Source: Toxotes chatareus (lineage: Eukaryota > Chordata > Actinopteri > Toxotidae). Taken from it: 64,000 nt of DNA. The stretch is taken from NCBI GenBank assembly GCA_016801885.1, contig CM028900.1:12728972-12792971 (forward strand), read 5' to 3'. A program made the translations under genes and the position numbers. The notes beneath the pieces are model-generated. The model was given only the letters and a program-made list of their open reading frames with translations. It did no database searches and was not told the origin of the DNA. Below, piece after piece: positions 38,647-52,309 of the stretch; the first letter of the stretch is position 1; the number at the start of each line of letters is the position of its first letter.

Positions 38647-40037
38647 CATAGAGGGGTGAGTACATGCTGCCATGGAGGTTCAAGGTGTCAGGCTGCGGCA
38701 AGGCTCTGGGTGTCTGCAGTGACACTGTGACGTGACCACAGCAGCCTGTGCAGAAGTGAGGCAGGACAAAAGGATATTTGGGGATGGTTGGTGATATGTG
38801 TTACTTTTATTATGGCCAGCTGATTAAAGTGTATGGTGTTGCGTTAGATGTATAAACTACAAATAATCTTTGTTTGCCTCAAGGTGGGTGTTAGGAATGG
38901 AGGTGAACCTGTGACTGATTAGCTGCTGTCAACAGTTGCTGTACGCTGAAATAATTAAATATGAAACAATAAGAAAATGTTTGTCTTTTGATAACCAATA
39001 GAACTAGAAAAAATTGAAAATTAGATTTTATTAAGCTTTCTCTCTCTCGCTCTTTTTTTTTAAACAACCTTAGTCTCACTTGCATGGCGTAAGTGAATAG
39101 TCACTGAAAGTCTTGTCTGGCGTGTGGCCTATTTGACAGTCCCTCTCAGAGTCTACACGGAATTAGATTAATTTAAATCAGAAAAAATAAGTGCAAAAAA
39201 TGAGCACTCAAGAGTTCAGCATCATCTCAGAGCTTTATGAGGGCTGACACTTCTTTTGTGTTCATTATCAGGAATTCACCTTAGGGAGTCGTGTAGACTT
39301 TGCGTGGTCTAAAATAGCTGTTACAGTGGACTGTCCCACGCTCACTCACTTCCACAGTATCTGGGGAGGTGAGGTGGAAATACCAAATGAAGGTTTTGCT
39401 GAGAAAAGGTTTAGCAAAAGAAATTAAGCCATTTGTCTGTTTGCGTCGCAGAGGATGTTGTGCGCAATAAACAAAACTTGACATTCTTTTTTAAAAAGGT
39501 GTGACTCTAGTGTGCAATCTACAGTAGCATTATATCTGCGTGTTGGCGGACAGTTTCAAGTTTTTAGCTGGGTGTTTGCACTGTGTCCAACTCAATTTGC
39601 CCACAGATCATTTCTTTCACAGATCATTGTTATGTTTTCACTCTAATTCTCTGCTGATTTAAAGGAAAATGTGTTAATATGTCATTGTTGGCATTAATAG
39701 GCTTGCACCCGGTTTATAGCAGCCTTTCTATACAGTACAGAACAATAGTAGATTCATTTACTTGGAGCGTGATGTTTCTGCAGTCCAAAACCTGACTGCA
39801 TCGCCTCTCCCACATCTTTAAATGGATCCCATGAGTCTTCAGCTCTGTTGTTTCCATTATTCATTTCAAAACTTCCATGTAGCATGGAGAGGCTAGAGGG
39901 GTGAAAAATAATTTTGTGTCTGAAAAAAATTGATGTAGAGCAAAGTCACTGCTTTATGCAAAGTGTGCCATGCCTTGGGAGCATGTGAGCTGGCGCACTG
40001 TAGGAGGAGTGAGTGCTTGGGAGAAGGATGGACTATA

Positions 40038-40070
40038 TGTGTGTGTGCATGTGTGTGTGTATGTGTGTGT
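40038..40070. repeat. (TG)n interrupted microsatellite
   Basis: TG units interrupted by CA and TA steps, in intron 2. Confidence 0.9.
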
Positions 40071-41197
40071 TCCTGCCTCTCTGTGTCTGTATGTTCCTGT
40101 CAGTCTGTCAATAGGCCTAATGTGGCTCCCTAGAGGTACCTGGGGGAGACCCATCTAGCACCCAGTCAGCCTCTGCTGGCGGCCAAGTAGTGACAACGGG
40201 TTCCCACAGAGAGAGGAAGTGTCATAGTATGTATGTAAACTAGTGACAGATGACTGGAGACATGTGGCCTGTAGACACTGGGCCTGAAAGTAAAGCAGTT
40301 TTGCCTGTTCGACTTCCTTTCTTTCTTCCCACTTGAGACTTCTGAGAGTGAGCATCAGGCTCCACAACAGCACGGAATACACTGACAACAAGTCAAAGAT
40401 GTGAATAAAAAGGATGCAAATCATTTGGCATGAAAAGACACGGGCTATGCGCAAAGGTTTTGTTTGCCTTTGAAAGGCTGTAGCAAAGGAGTGAGGAGTT
40501 TTTAGTGTTCAGAGCTTCAGGCAGCTTTTCTAGGCCACAGGTCATGTGGGTCAGTGTTACACTCCCTGCAGCCTCACTTCAACCTTCGGTCTGGAAATAG
40601 AACATGCAACGTCACCCAGCCAGGAGGGAGGTAGATTCCAGACCTCAGTGGCCACGGGCTGCACATGTGGAATCTGCTCATGTAGTTGACCCCAAGTGTT
40701 TGAAACTCAGAATGCTCCCAGTAGGATATTGTTATTTCATGCATACCCAAATGAGCAAGGCTGTACGAACTGCCTTGTACAAAGTGGACCAGTATACTTA
40801 GACACTTTGCTGTCGGCCATTCACAATTCATCAAGGGAGCTCACGCTAGCCACAGGCAGATTTGGTAAGAGTATGCACATAACCTGTAAGAGAGGCAAAA
40901 ACTGGGGAGTAGATGTTTTTTATTGCATATTTCAGCCAGCAGGCTATTTGCCTACTTTCCTCTTTTAAGCATTCAATGTAATAGATGGAAAGCTGGCACA
41001 TGTAAGATGTAAGACATTCAACCCGTGTATAGTTAGGAATCAACCAAGTATTTTATAAGGAGTTCATCGAAGGCTTGCAATCATACTATCATAGACTGTG
41101 AAGTATCACTTCTATTAGGCTTATCATTGTTTTTTGTTAACATCAGCATAAAAAGTTGTGAAAAATATTTATTATTTAGGGACAGTATGACAAAATT

Positions 41198-41214
41198 AAA
41201 AAAAAAAAAAAAAA
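41198..41214. repeat. Poly(A) tract, 17 bases
   Basis: Uninterrupted A run in intron 2; no recognisable retroelement upstream. Confidence 0.9.
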
Positions 41215-41869
41215 TCTGCTTTGCGTTTAAGTCCCATTGGCAGTGTTATATTTGGGCAATTTAAAAAACAAATATTTATCATTGAATATTATAAAATGTG
41301 AATTGGATGTTAATACTGTAGTTGTATTGGCCATAAAACAAAGGCAAAAAGGGTTTGCAGAAGGAAAATGCAGAGAAAATTACTCATTAAACAATAAACC
41401 ATAACAAGAACACACACAAATAATAAAAAAAAAAATTCCTAGTGCTTATTCAGGCTGATATTATTTGGAAAGACTTACAAGGAGTCAATAGCTCGATAAG
41501 GAGCAATGAAAGGTCACCAATCAGAGCTAAATGCAAACTTATGATGAAAGACAACTTAACTTCAGGTGGGGTTTTTACCATCTAATTCTCCCAAACCAAC
41601 CAGATTTTTTTTTATCTGCTTCCTTTTTTTTAATTCAATTTTTATTTTTTTATTTCAAACTTTTTTCAGTTTTTTTTTTCTATGAGATACATATTCATGA
41701 TTAGAATAACTTCCTGACAACATAGCTTGAAGCAGACATTTGTTTTCACTGTGATTACCATAACCAAAAAAGTACAGTATGAGTGCAGAATTGTGTATGT
41801 ACAGTAGTAGCGTAAGCATTAGTGTGATATGGAACACCTGGCCCTTTTCCTAACAGAGATCATTTGAGA

Positions 41870-42400
41870 GAAAGCTGTATGTCCAAGTGACGCCTCCTGG
41901 TCTTGCTTTCTATCCAGGGAAGTAAAATCTATCAGCACTGATGAGTTCATGCTCCATCGAATATATCCGTGCCAAACTGCTTATTGTGAGCTCCAATAGT
42001 GCTATTGTGCTATTCTCTAGTCCATGTGGTGCAAAGAGCCAATTCACATTTGAGCAACGGGTGACCCTAGGTTGTGTATATTGATGAGTGGGATTTGTTT
42101 CTTAATAGAATTGTGTCTAATTAATTAGCTTTTAATTGGTTGAACTCTGAACATGCAAATGCGGCACAATGTAGAACAATCATTACTTTAAACTGTATAA
42201 AGAACTGCATATTGAGGTCGACATAATGAAAGGTGGGAAATGTTTTGTGCCTGTTTATTCTGTTAATGATAATGTATGCTTTGTGGAGTAAAATTCTTCA
42301 TGAATTTTACCTGAGGAATGGATTTATAACACCCGAAAGGTGTTAGCTGAACAAAGAGAATGTAGAAATATTTGAAATGCCTACCTCTCAATTTCTATCA
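41870..42400. promoter_or_regulatory. Candidate intronic regulatory element with homeodomain and octamer motifs
   Basis: A complex block containing ctaattaattagcttttaattgg (about 42118-42140), a perfect octamer ATGCAAAT at 42153-42160 only about 13 bases further on, and a run of ATTA/TAAT cores up to 42400. A POU/homeodomain combination of this kind is typical of neural and early developmental enhancers. The function is inferred. Confidence 0.4.
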
Positions 42401-43481
42401 ATTACCTCATTTATTTTTCACAATTGCTTTGTGCCACAGATTAACCTTTTTTCTTTCCTTCATTTCATAATCTATTAAGGAATGCTCTGGAATAATTTTC
42501 ATGGCACAGTAATTCTTGCTTTCTCGCCTCATTTCTGTCAAAGCACTGAACTCTTTGAAGGCTGCCACGCTCTCATCCACCTGCCTCACAGTGGTTTACA
42601 GTTGCTTTCAATAGACACTGACAGTCCTCATTCATTTCTGCCATTTACACAAATTACACTACTGAGTCGATTACAGTGTTGCTGGGCTACAGCATGCATA
42701 TGGACACACTGTCTGACAGTTAAAGCCATTTGTACAAAAGAGAAATGTTTGTAAGTAAATCATATTTTGTATTATTTTGTTTGCTTATAATAACTAAGTC
42801 TATATTTCTAGTGTATGATAATTTGTATGGACCACGAGCAAATACAAACATTTCCTGCTTTTGACAGGTTAAATATTATCATGATAGACGATTTAGAAAA
42901 GCTATGGAGCCACAGAGTACATTAGTCTTTGACCAGGCTATATTGTGTTAACCCTGTTGCCAACTTTCACTCTGTAAAGTTTTTCAGTAAATTGTTGAAA
43001 GGAAGAACATGTACCGCAGGGTTTTACTGAAGTGCTACAATATGCTTGTATTCTATACCTTAATTTTCAGGATGTAGAAAAAGGCACATTAACAGTAAGA
43101 ATTAGATAAGTAGAAGAATAGTATGGAGATTTTTAAAAATGCAAAATGCTTTTCTTTAATGTAGCCGTATCTCATTTCTATTATGCTATTGCAACATGCA
43201 AAATAAATGTTTAAAAATTGCATTTCCCCATATTTTCATATTAAAGTTAGTTTGTCATGGTATCAATATTTATTTTCTGTTTAGCAAATGACTCTGGGGG
43301 GTTATCTTCTTCAAAACGTCACAAACTCATGTTCTGTGGACAAGTTTTGTGCAGACCAAAAGTTTAAAGCAACCCAACATATCAAGATAAATTACAAGAT
43401 AATTGGATTTGCTTTATCAGTCACATAAGCATGACATTTTGAATGTGAATGTTTTACTCAGCCATACTCATCACATAGCTG

Positions 43482-43527
43482 CAATTACATGTTGTAATTG
43501 TTGTTCCAACATGTTCTGTTGGAACAA
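43482..43527. other. Two adjacent perfect stem-loops
   Basis: The first hairpin is 43482-43500: 8-bp arms (caattaca/tgtaattg) with a 3-base loop. The second follows directly at 43501-43527: 11-bp arms (ttgttccaaca/tgttggaacaa) with a 5-base loop. Both are perfect inverted repeats with no spacer between them. They may be a cruciform-forming remnant of a small DNA element or a pair of factor-binding dyads. Function unknown. Confidence 0.6.
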
Positions 43528-46500
43528 GCAGGTACACAATACATTTATATGATATTCTCCTCTCATCACTTTAAAGCTGAAGTAAAATTTAAGACCATAT
43601 CAGGATTCAGACTTGGTTGAATTTTATTTATTTCATTTTTTTACACCTTTTCACAGCAATATTTTTGTCACATAAATAAAATAGTGATATTAAATTCCTT
43701 GTAAAACAAAACTTACTTTTAAAAGCGAATGCTGTAATTCAGCTTCATGGTACTGTACTGACCATGCCACCTTGGCTCTTAGAAGCCATTGTTTGCCAGT
43801 GGGCGAACCAATCTCCTAGACAGCTCTTTCCTTGTAAAAGTTCCCCTTTATGGCTTCACTACTTCACTTCAGTAACTTTATTACAGTATAGCTGAGAGAT
43901 TTCTATTTCATATTGACCTAAGATTGCTTCAGTTGTCTCATTTCACCTTTTGTCTGGCCTGTGTTGGAGAAGTGACCTTCTTTGAGACTTGCAGTCGATA
44001 CCACAGAATGCTTCAGAATGCCTCAACGAAAAGCTACCAGCAGTCACAGGCAAACATCCTTTTTCTTTTCGCTCGGGTGTTTCCAATTAGAGTTCAATTT
44101 AAACTTTTAATCGCTTTAATGTGTAGGGAACAATAAATAGAACAACAGATGGCCTGGGCTTTCTTTGGATAAGCAAAGTAAATTCCTCTTTTGAACTCCA
44201 CAGGTGTATTTGCATTCATTTCTGTATCAAAGCGTGAAATTATTTTAGGCAAATTCAAACAAATTAGGCTGTTCCTTTACTTTTCTTCAACTGAACTCAA
44301 TGTGAGACCTGTCATCACACAGAAACAGTATAATTTGTGATGAGTCTGTCATTGAAAAAAGAATCTTAGTTACTCTTGTGATATCAAAATACGTAATAGC
44401 ATATATTCTGTTTACCACCACTAGAAAGAACAGACGTGTAGCAACTGACAGTTTTTTTGTTAGCTATAAGTTAATGTTTGGAGACTTAAAGCAGAGCAAC
44501 AGTGTCTCTGTGAAAGGCTGAAGTAAACCCACAGGCTGTATAGCCAGCTGTTAAAAAAAAAAAATAATTGTAATGATTTTCAGTTGTTTTCTGACATGTC
44601 TCAAGATCAAACTGTGAACAATGTGGTTTCTTTACAATGTGATTTCCTTCCTGTCTTTACCAAGGTAACACAGCTGTAAAGTCTAATGGTTGGAAGTGTG
44701 AAGTAATCACAGTTGTGAATCGGACCAGTGAACAAGATAATCTCTTAATTTCCAATGGGGCTTGGCCTGTTGGTTTGTAAATCAGATGACTAACTCCTGG
44801 TGCCATTACAGTAAAAGTCAAGATGTGCTAAAAATGTGATGAAAATCCAGAAGAACCTACCAATTTTTTTTTTCCCCTACATCGACATGCTCCTCTTTGA
44901 TTGGAGTTTTCCTTGGGGTAACAGGACTTTGGGGATTGAAAATGTTAGTGTTAGCTTTTGGTCAATGAGCCTTCATGTAGGAAGGTCACAATCTGCCTCT
45001 TTTGAAGTGTGTAAGTGATCCCTTGAGAGGCAGAGAATCCAAGTTCATTGAGGTTCGTAAAACCACTGCCTCTACTGTACATGTGCTCCATGGTTAAACA
45101 AGTTTCACCAAGTGCTTGAGTTCAATGACTGTGTTCTTTTAACTAACAAGCCATTTGAGTATTCATCAGTATTATGCACTACAGAACACTATGAAGCCTG
45201 TCTCCTATAATTGTCTTACTTTTATTCAATGTACAAGTTCTACTTGTGTGTTGAGTGCTGTTAGTTTAGCATGTGTGTGGATTTAGCTATACTTAGGTTA
45301 GTAATGGAAGATGTAGCCTTGGGGGCCCCTTGGCCTGAAGAGTCATGGTTTAATGAGCATCACTGAGACAGAGAAATGACAGCTCAGAGAATCTCTCAAC
45401 CTCACGATTTACGGTATTACTGGGAAAAATGAGAAATACATGTTCCCCTCTAGCCAATATGGTTTATCATTAGCTCAGACCAAAAACCCATGGCACATGA
45501 GAATATCCAGGGTATGCAGCAAAGAATGCATTATGTTGTAAAATTGAAGAGTATATTCAGTAAGAACTGTAGTTTTGGTTTAGTGAGTTTAGCAAATGAC
45601 ATGGTGTAATGTTTATTCTTTGCATACTATGAACATCTTAAATTCTGCTTATTCTGCTATATTGAAGGTTTAGTTGTCACTAACGGCAAAAATAACAGTC
45701 GCACATGCCAAATACATTTTCCTACTGTCAACAAATCTGATGAAATGACCAAAACTAACAGACAGTACTAACAGTTTGTTAGTACAGTTTGCAAATATTT
45801 CTTTTCTTTTCTTTTTTAACTACAGCTGGGCATTGTAGTTTTTAAACAGGAGTAAACTTTTATTTATTGAGGATGCCAGTTAACAGACATGTGGAGCTCT
45901 ATTTACATATTTACAGGATGTGGAATAAGATCTGGCAATTTCTGAATGCCAGAAAATATACACTCTCCAATAATTCACAGTCAGGGGTTATATTCTACCT
46001 CTTTTAAAGACAGAGTTGTTTAGCAGTCATTTAAAATCTAAAGTGGGCATTTGTACAGTAAAATTATGAAATGACTTCTGAGTGGGAACATTTACATCTT
46101 CTCATTACATTTCACATGAATTATTCAAATCGTCAACAGCTCAGTGCCAGCAAACGGTTTTATTCTGTTACAAACTCTTGTAGATACTGTTTGAATGATG
46201 TGCTGCTCTGTAAATGTATACAGTTGTGGGAGTCTTTAGACTGCCTGTAAGAAAACCAGGCTTTTCTGTTCTTCTTTCATAAACATCATCTTCTTTGTAA
46301 CACAAACACAAGACATGAATTAAGCTGCACGTGTGCATTTACTATAGCTGCAGATAAAACAGGTATTATATACTGATGATTCATCCTTCTATTGAAAGGT
46401 AAAGCCCAAGTGGCAGTCAGTCTCTATCATTGCAGCATGGCATACAGTATGGTTGTAGCTATAGAGAAGGCTGGTGGGCTTAAGTAATAATTTGACCATT

Positions 46501-46611
46501 CTAGCCGACCTGAGTTTTTCAGTATAGTTAAACTTGCCAAACAGATTTCTTTCAGTCAGTTGTAGAACTGCCGAACAACTGCCATTTTTCTGAATTCCAA
46601 AAAAGCTTTTC

Positions 46612-46628
46612 TTTTTTTTTTTTTTTTT
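46612..46628. repeat. Poly(T) tract, 17 bases
   Basis: Uninterrupted T run in intron 2. Confidence 0.9.
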
Positions 46629-47961
46629 GGCTTGTGTAGTTTTCTTCAGTTTGTTGCTTTTAGTGTATTTTGCCCCTAATGTATGTGTACAAGAATAAAC
46701 ATTTCAGTTGTTGGTGAGTTTATAGACTTGTACTTAAATATATGAAAACAGGGTATGAGAAATGTTTGATATTTAATGACTACTTTAATTTAATTGAGCA
46801 ACTTGGATGCTGGCTTAGTAATGGTGATCAGAAGTACCTGGTGGTGCCTCCATCTTAGTCACATATTTTAAGGAGCACAGTGCGCAGTATTTGTGGGTGG
46901 GAAGCCAGTGAGGGATGATGTAGCTGCACAAGCAACTCTTACTGGTTTGGTCAGGGCGCTTGCATAAAGGGGTGGGATCTGGGCAGATATTAAGAACCTG
47001 CCATGTAAAATGCCCTTCCACTGAAGTGCCTTTATGGCAGGTGAAAAGGAACAGTTTTGTTGAGAGTAGCAAGTGTTCAGTGTATTAAATGACTGTATCA
47101 GACTCTTTGCATATACCTGTCAAGATGTGTCAAAATATCTGTGCTCACCTCACACTGTGCCTCCCAAGCTACATAACCTGCAGTTTATACATACAGTATG
47201 TACTAACAACAAGCAGTCGGAACTGCCTTCCTGCAGCAACACTGCAACCACAACTACTACTGCCCTGCAATGTTGGAATTAAAATCACTAGGTGTGTCGG
47301 CCGCATAGTGGTATGTAGGCCGTTTAGCAAGGCTACTGAGGCACAACACAAGCGGTACGTAGCCTCCCAGTGTGATCCTGTGAGGCTGAGCTCAGGGCAA
47401 AGTAAACCCTGAGCTACAAACAGATTGTCACCCACATTTGGAGACCTTAGGCATGGCTGGAACTGTAGCAAAAAATCACATGAAAAAAGGCTGACATTAG
47501 AGAGGTATACGCAAGGTGGAAATGAAGAATTATGTTTTTCCACCTCTTGAAGCTTAATACTCTTAATACTTTCCACTCATAATAAAACGGCACTTGCATT
47601 TTTTATGCATAAATTTGCAGATTCTTTTACACAAATCTTATTCAGTTTTACAGTTTCTTTTGCAAATTCACAAATCACACTACACATTTACAGACTGAGA
47701 TGCAGTTGCACAATTCTCCACACACATTTGCAAATAATATTGCAATGATAATACCATATTAATAAATGGACTCAAATTTATTATTTAAGCTTTTAGTGAA
47801 AAGACCATCTTTTAATATTTTATCTAATGTCATTATTAATTAATATGATAATCATTAATTAATCTTTTACTTGTTTTTAGAGGTATGGCATATTTTCAGT
47901 AATAGAAGTTAGTCATAAAAACAATACATCTGTACGTGACCAAGAAAATGTCAGTGACAGA

Positions 47962-47998
47962 CACTATATACACTATATATATAGTGAGAGAGAGAGAT
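47962..47998. repeat. TATA palindrome plus (GA)n
   Basis: CACTATATATATAGTG at 47971-47986 is a perfect 16-bp palindrome, preceded by a partial copy (cactatata) and followed by (GA)5-6. Simple repeat in intron 2. Confidence 0.8.
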
Positions 47999-48489
47999 AG
48001 CTGAGTTTACTAAGTGATAATAGCTTCATCACAATGGACTGTCTAGCTCACTTTGCATCATTGTAATTACAAGGAGACAGTCTGTCATGGGAAGTTGTCT
48101 GCCTGACTGGCAGGGTAACTCCAATAAACATCCTGTAAGTGTGTGCTTGTACAGCCATTTTCCATCTTTTATACTCGGATTAGTGTGGAATCCACTGGGA
48201 TCGGTGGACTTTGATAGTGTGGAGACATGTAGTAATTTGCTGCCATGGGTGGTCAGACTGTGAAATGTATGGGCAGTAGCCCTGGAAAAGACAGTGACTG
48301 AGGAAGGCATATCTTTTCTAAATGAGGGGTTAAATGGCACCCTGCCGTCTAAAGATTGGAATTACTGCCACATGGAGCTCTAAATTGAGTTTAAATAGTC
48401 TTAACTTGATATGTGAGATGAATGAGACTCTGTAGCCATACCGATTACCATTTCACATTGTATTAGAATGTTTTGCTCCACCCCTACTT

Positions 48490-48890
48490 AGAATATCTCC
48501 AGTGAATTTGAATACGAATATGAGCTTGTTTTTATTTATAAGCGTAATTACTGTCTGTCTGCAATATTTGCACGCTTGTCAAGTAGAGTGGTCTGTGTGC
48601 GCAGAATAAAAGCAAAAGCTCCCATAATTATGTTTACGTCCGGCGATGAAAATCCCAGGGTTGTAATGATCAGTAATTATAAATACTTTTCACCATGTCT
48701 ACTGCCTCAGCTGGGACTATTGTGTGGAGTGAAGTGCAGAGTTTGTGCAGCTTAATTATGACATTGTACATGACTAAATGTACCAGTCTGCTTCGGCACT
48801 GCAAAACACTTCCAGTGCATAATCACGCCCAAGTCTGACTTTAAAGAGCTCATTACAGTTAGTTTTCTAAAGAGTAGCTTATTAAACACA
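48490..48890. promoter_or_regulatory. Candidate intronic regulatory element
   Basis: Non-repetitive block with repeated TAATTA-type cores (gcgtaattactg, cagtaattataaa, gcttaattatgac) and a CpG-containing segment (acgtccggcgatg) in otherwise CpG-poor sequence. No coding potential and no repeat-family match. It lies 3.4 kb before the main coding exon. The regulatory role is inferred. Confidence 0.35.
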
Positions 48891-49086
48891 GTTACCTAAT
48901 AGGCATCTTTGGTGGTGCAAATTGGTAAAAATGGTAATGAGTCTGATTAGGCCACGTTTCAATTACGACAGCTTTCACTTCCCTCCCCCGCTCCCTCAAC
49001 CCTCCCACCTTCCCCTCCCCCAAACCAAAAAAGAAGAAGGAAAGTCCAGCTCTATATGCTTGGGAATCCTCCTGGAAGGCATTTTG

Positions 49087-49156
49087 CTCTCTCTCTTTCT
49101 CCCTCTCTCTCTTGCTCTAACACAGACACACACACATACACTCACGCACATACACA
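49087..49156. repeat. (CT)n followed by (CA)n tract
   Basis: A compound pyrimidine/CA microsatellite in intron 2. It explains the Leu/Ser- and Thr/His-rich open frame there. Confidence 0.9.
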
Positions 49157-52100
49157 GAAAAAGGAAAAGAAAACCACTCTGCCACCTCTGTGCTTCCTTT
49201 CAGCAGCACAGTAATGAATAGAGAATTGTGCAAGCGGCGGTCCAATTTACGCGCTGGGAAATTGGATGGACAGAGTGGAGGCCCACTCTTGTTTGCTTAA
49301 AAACGGCCTGGGCTACCAGATTAATAGTTCCCAAAAAGGTCAGCATCTCTGTTTCATCGATGATGATCACTGAACCAGAAATTAAACACCATAGCGCAGC
49401 GTAACACCGTGGCATCACATGTCAAATGCATTTAGGCTCCACCTGGTCTCCTTTTCTTTAATGAGTGTAAGACTGTGTATGAAATACACAATATATAACA
49501 TAAATTGTCAGGACATCACTTTTAATCACAGTGATGATTCTTTAGATTTTTGTGATGAGTTTTCTCAGATAAATCTCACATTTCACGGGTGATCATTCAG
49601 ATCTGAGCTGACCTGTAAGACGGACACAGATAACTCCAAAAACTGAACACATTCTTGGGCAAAAAAAAAGAATTTCTTATATGATGATCGTCTTAAATCT
49701 ACCAAAGAGGATTATTTGAATGGACAAACAAGATAGACTAACAAAGGCCTTATTTGTTGGTGGCTGATGAGTGGAATTTGAGCTTGAGCCCCAAGGCTAT
49801 CTGAAAACATTCCACTAATAGAGCGCTCTGTAATTGTACATTTTCACATGAAGACAAAGGAACCTATGGATGTTGTATTTGAATTTCTATGCAGGTGGAA
49901 TAAAGGACGTTTTATCGTAATAACAAAGTACAAGATCATTATGCTAATGCACCACGTGTGTGTGGGCATATGGGTTCATTTGTGTCCATTTATGTGCTAT
50001 TGTTTAGATGGAAATTTGTGTGTGGATGCCTTTACTATCCATTCCATAACCCTTGGTTAAACCAAACTTTTTTAAGTCTGATTCTTGTTCAAATCTGTAC
50101 TCTTTATAACTTATTAAGAGAAATCTGGGTTGTGCATAGTCTAATTTTACACTTGCAGACTATTTAATTAAGTTATTGCTGCTGTGTGTAATACTAAAAC
50201 TCTTCTGGTCATTTAACATACCTCAAAAATAACTGCATCCTTGTAATTCTCCGTGTAGGTTCTGAATTAATAGGAATGCTTATAGTTATTTTCTACATAG
50301 AAAGTGCATGTCTTTCTCAGTCTGTTTTTAGCAGCGTGCTGTATGTAGATAATCGTCTTGTATGGCTTCCATTCTATAAAATACCTGGTGCTCAGAGATC
50401 TCAAGTACACTTTGCAAGTAGCACTTCTTTGATTGTCCAAAGTGGCACATTGTTCAAAGAGGATTAACAGTAATAGAAGAATCTCACTCAATAAGCTGTG
50501 TGCAATTTTGTTATTGACAAAATGTGCCTTGAGTGTTAATGAACTCTACTCAATGATTTTACAAAAACCATTATCCTGATACTTGCACTGCGATGTCAGT
50601 AAATGCTGTGAAAGCCTGAGATTTTTTGGCAGGCAATGCTCTGCTGCTTTCTTTTGCCCAAATCCAGTTTTGTTTGTTTTGAAGATAAATTTTTTTCTCA
50701 GAAACAATGTGGAAAAAATGTCATATTCCACAGTTTGTAAAAAGGTATTTTAATGTAATAATAACAAGAGGGGAAATAAATCATCAGGTGTGTGTTAAAG
50801 GCTTTGTCGGAAAAATCATTTTCCAATTAAAACCTCTACTTTTACATTTCCTGCACTTACAAACCCAACAAAAGAGTTGACCTAAAACAAAGTGGGTGAC
50901 TAATACTTGTGAATTCAGAGCATTAGTCAGTGAGACTTAGTTTTGGTATTCTCAAGAATGTCAACTGCTGCATTTTAAATTTAGTTATCTTTGTCATTGT
51001 ACTGTAATAACAGAATCTGTTTTCTGTAAGTTGATGAACCTCTCTGTTCCAGCAAAGTGTGGCTACCATATTTATCTGCTCTGGCTTTTTGCCTCATGCT
51101 TTTTTTCCTTAATCATTAGCTTGGATAGTTGACAACCATGTGAGCCATAGCATAGATCTCTTTGACTAAAACCTTGTAAATTAACACAATTAGTGCAGCA
51201 TCATCCTGCTAATTAGATCCTGGTGTCTAGTGTGGTGGGTGGGCAAGTAGCTGGGAGGGAGTCAGAAGGGAATCTGCTGTTGCTGTTTGTTCCCTAAATC
51301 TCGTGATATGGACTTAACCTAATAAAGTATAGCAGTGCAGCACCTGCTTAGCACAGGCAAGGACCATTGTAACAGCCATGGAGTGTTTGGTTAAACGCAT
51401 CTTCTCTCATATCATCATGTAGCTTTTGGTGTGATTAGTGTTGATGTAAGATGTATGAGGCTCTGCACACTATCTCTTATTGTTTTGGGCCATAATCTCT
51501 CTAATAGTCTACATTCTTTGGGGGTATAGTACATCTTCTGATAATCCTACACAGAGTAAAAGATGACAGCATGTGTAAAAACTTTTATTTGCAGATTGAC
51601 TTTAGGATTTAACTTGATTATTTATGTCATTCAAACCCTTAAGGCCATATAGAGAGGCTGCGGAGAAAAAGACAAGTGAAGTTTTTTTTTTCTCCTCCCT
51701 CACTCTGTGGACTAGGAAGCAGTAGGCAGACTGGATGTGGATGTAATTCATGCTGGGCTGAGGGGTTTGTGTGATGAAAGCAACAGAGCGCTGCCAAGGA
51801 AGATTGCTTTGCTGCTCTCCTCCAAGCAGATTTGAAACTGTCTCAGAATGCCTCAGATGAGAGTTGGATTATAGACTGACCCGCAATGTCTGTGTCATTC
51901 TGCTCTATGTTGGGTGGATTATACCACGCTAACCAGGTGTTAGATCTCACATCCTCATACTGACCATGGTATGTCTTTATTTATTATTGTCTCTTTGTCA
52001 TTTGGTATACAACTTGGCGCAAGTTGTACTAAAACATTTTCTGGAAGAAAATGTGAAAAATCTTTCAGAATATCAGAATTATTATTTTTTCTTTTTTCTT

Positions 52101-52309
52101 TGTAATTTCCCACCTTTTGTACACCCAAGCAATTAAAAATAAAAAAAAGCAATTCATGCACAATGGACCTTTTCTCAGTGTCTGGATTATTTAAAATTTG
52201 ATTACTATTGCTAACATGAACAAAAATGTGAAAATATTATTTTTGAATGATTATTAGCTATGATTTAATTCTTACTTTGACATATTTCTCCCTTATGCGG
52301 AATATCTAG

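Larger units (their letters stand above)
32873..52309 (+). other. fign: fign intron 2 (19.4 kb)
   Basis: Donor gtatgt at 32873 and acceptor aatatctag ending at 52309; the pyrimidine tract before the acceptor is short and interrupted by gcgg. It contains many simple repeats, paired stem-loops at 43482-43527, octamer motifs (34035, 38038, 42153, 44208) and several complex blocks that look like regulatory elements (35390-35660, 41870-42400, 48490-48890). No additional coding exon was recognised on either strand. Long introns with developmental enhancers are expected at this locus. Confidence 0.8.

Noticed and set aside
47169..47576. 135-codon minus-strand ORF within intron 2
   Set aside because: No recognised protein; overlaps open + strand frames; ordinary chance length for this composition.
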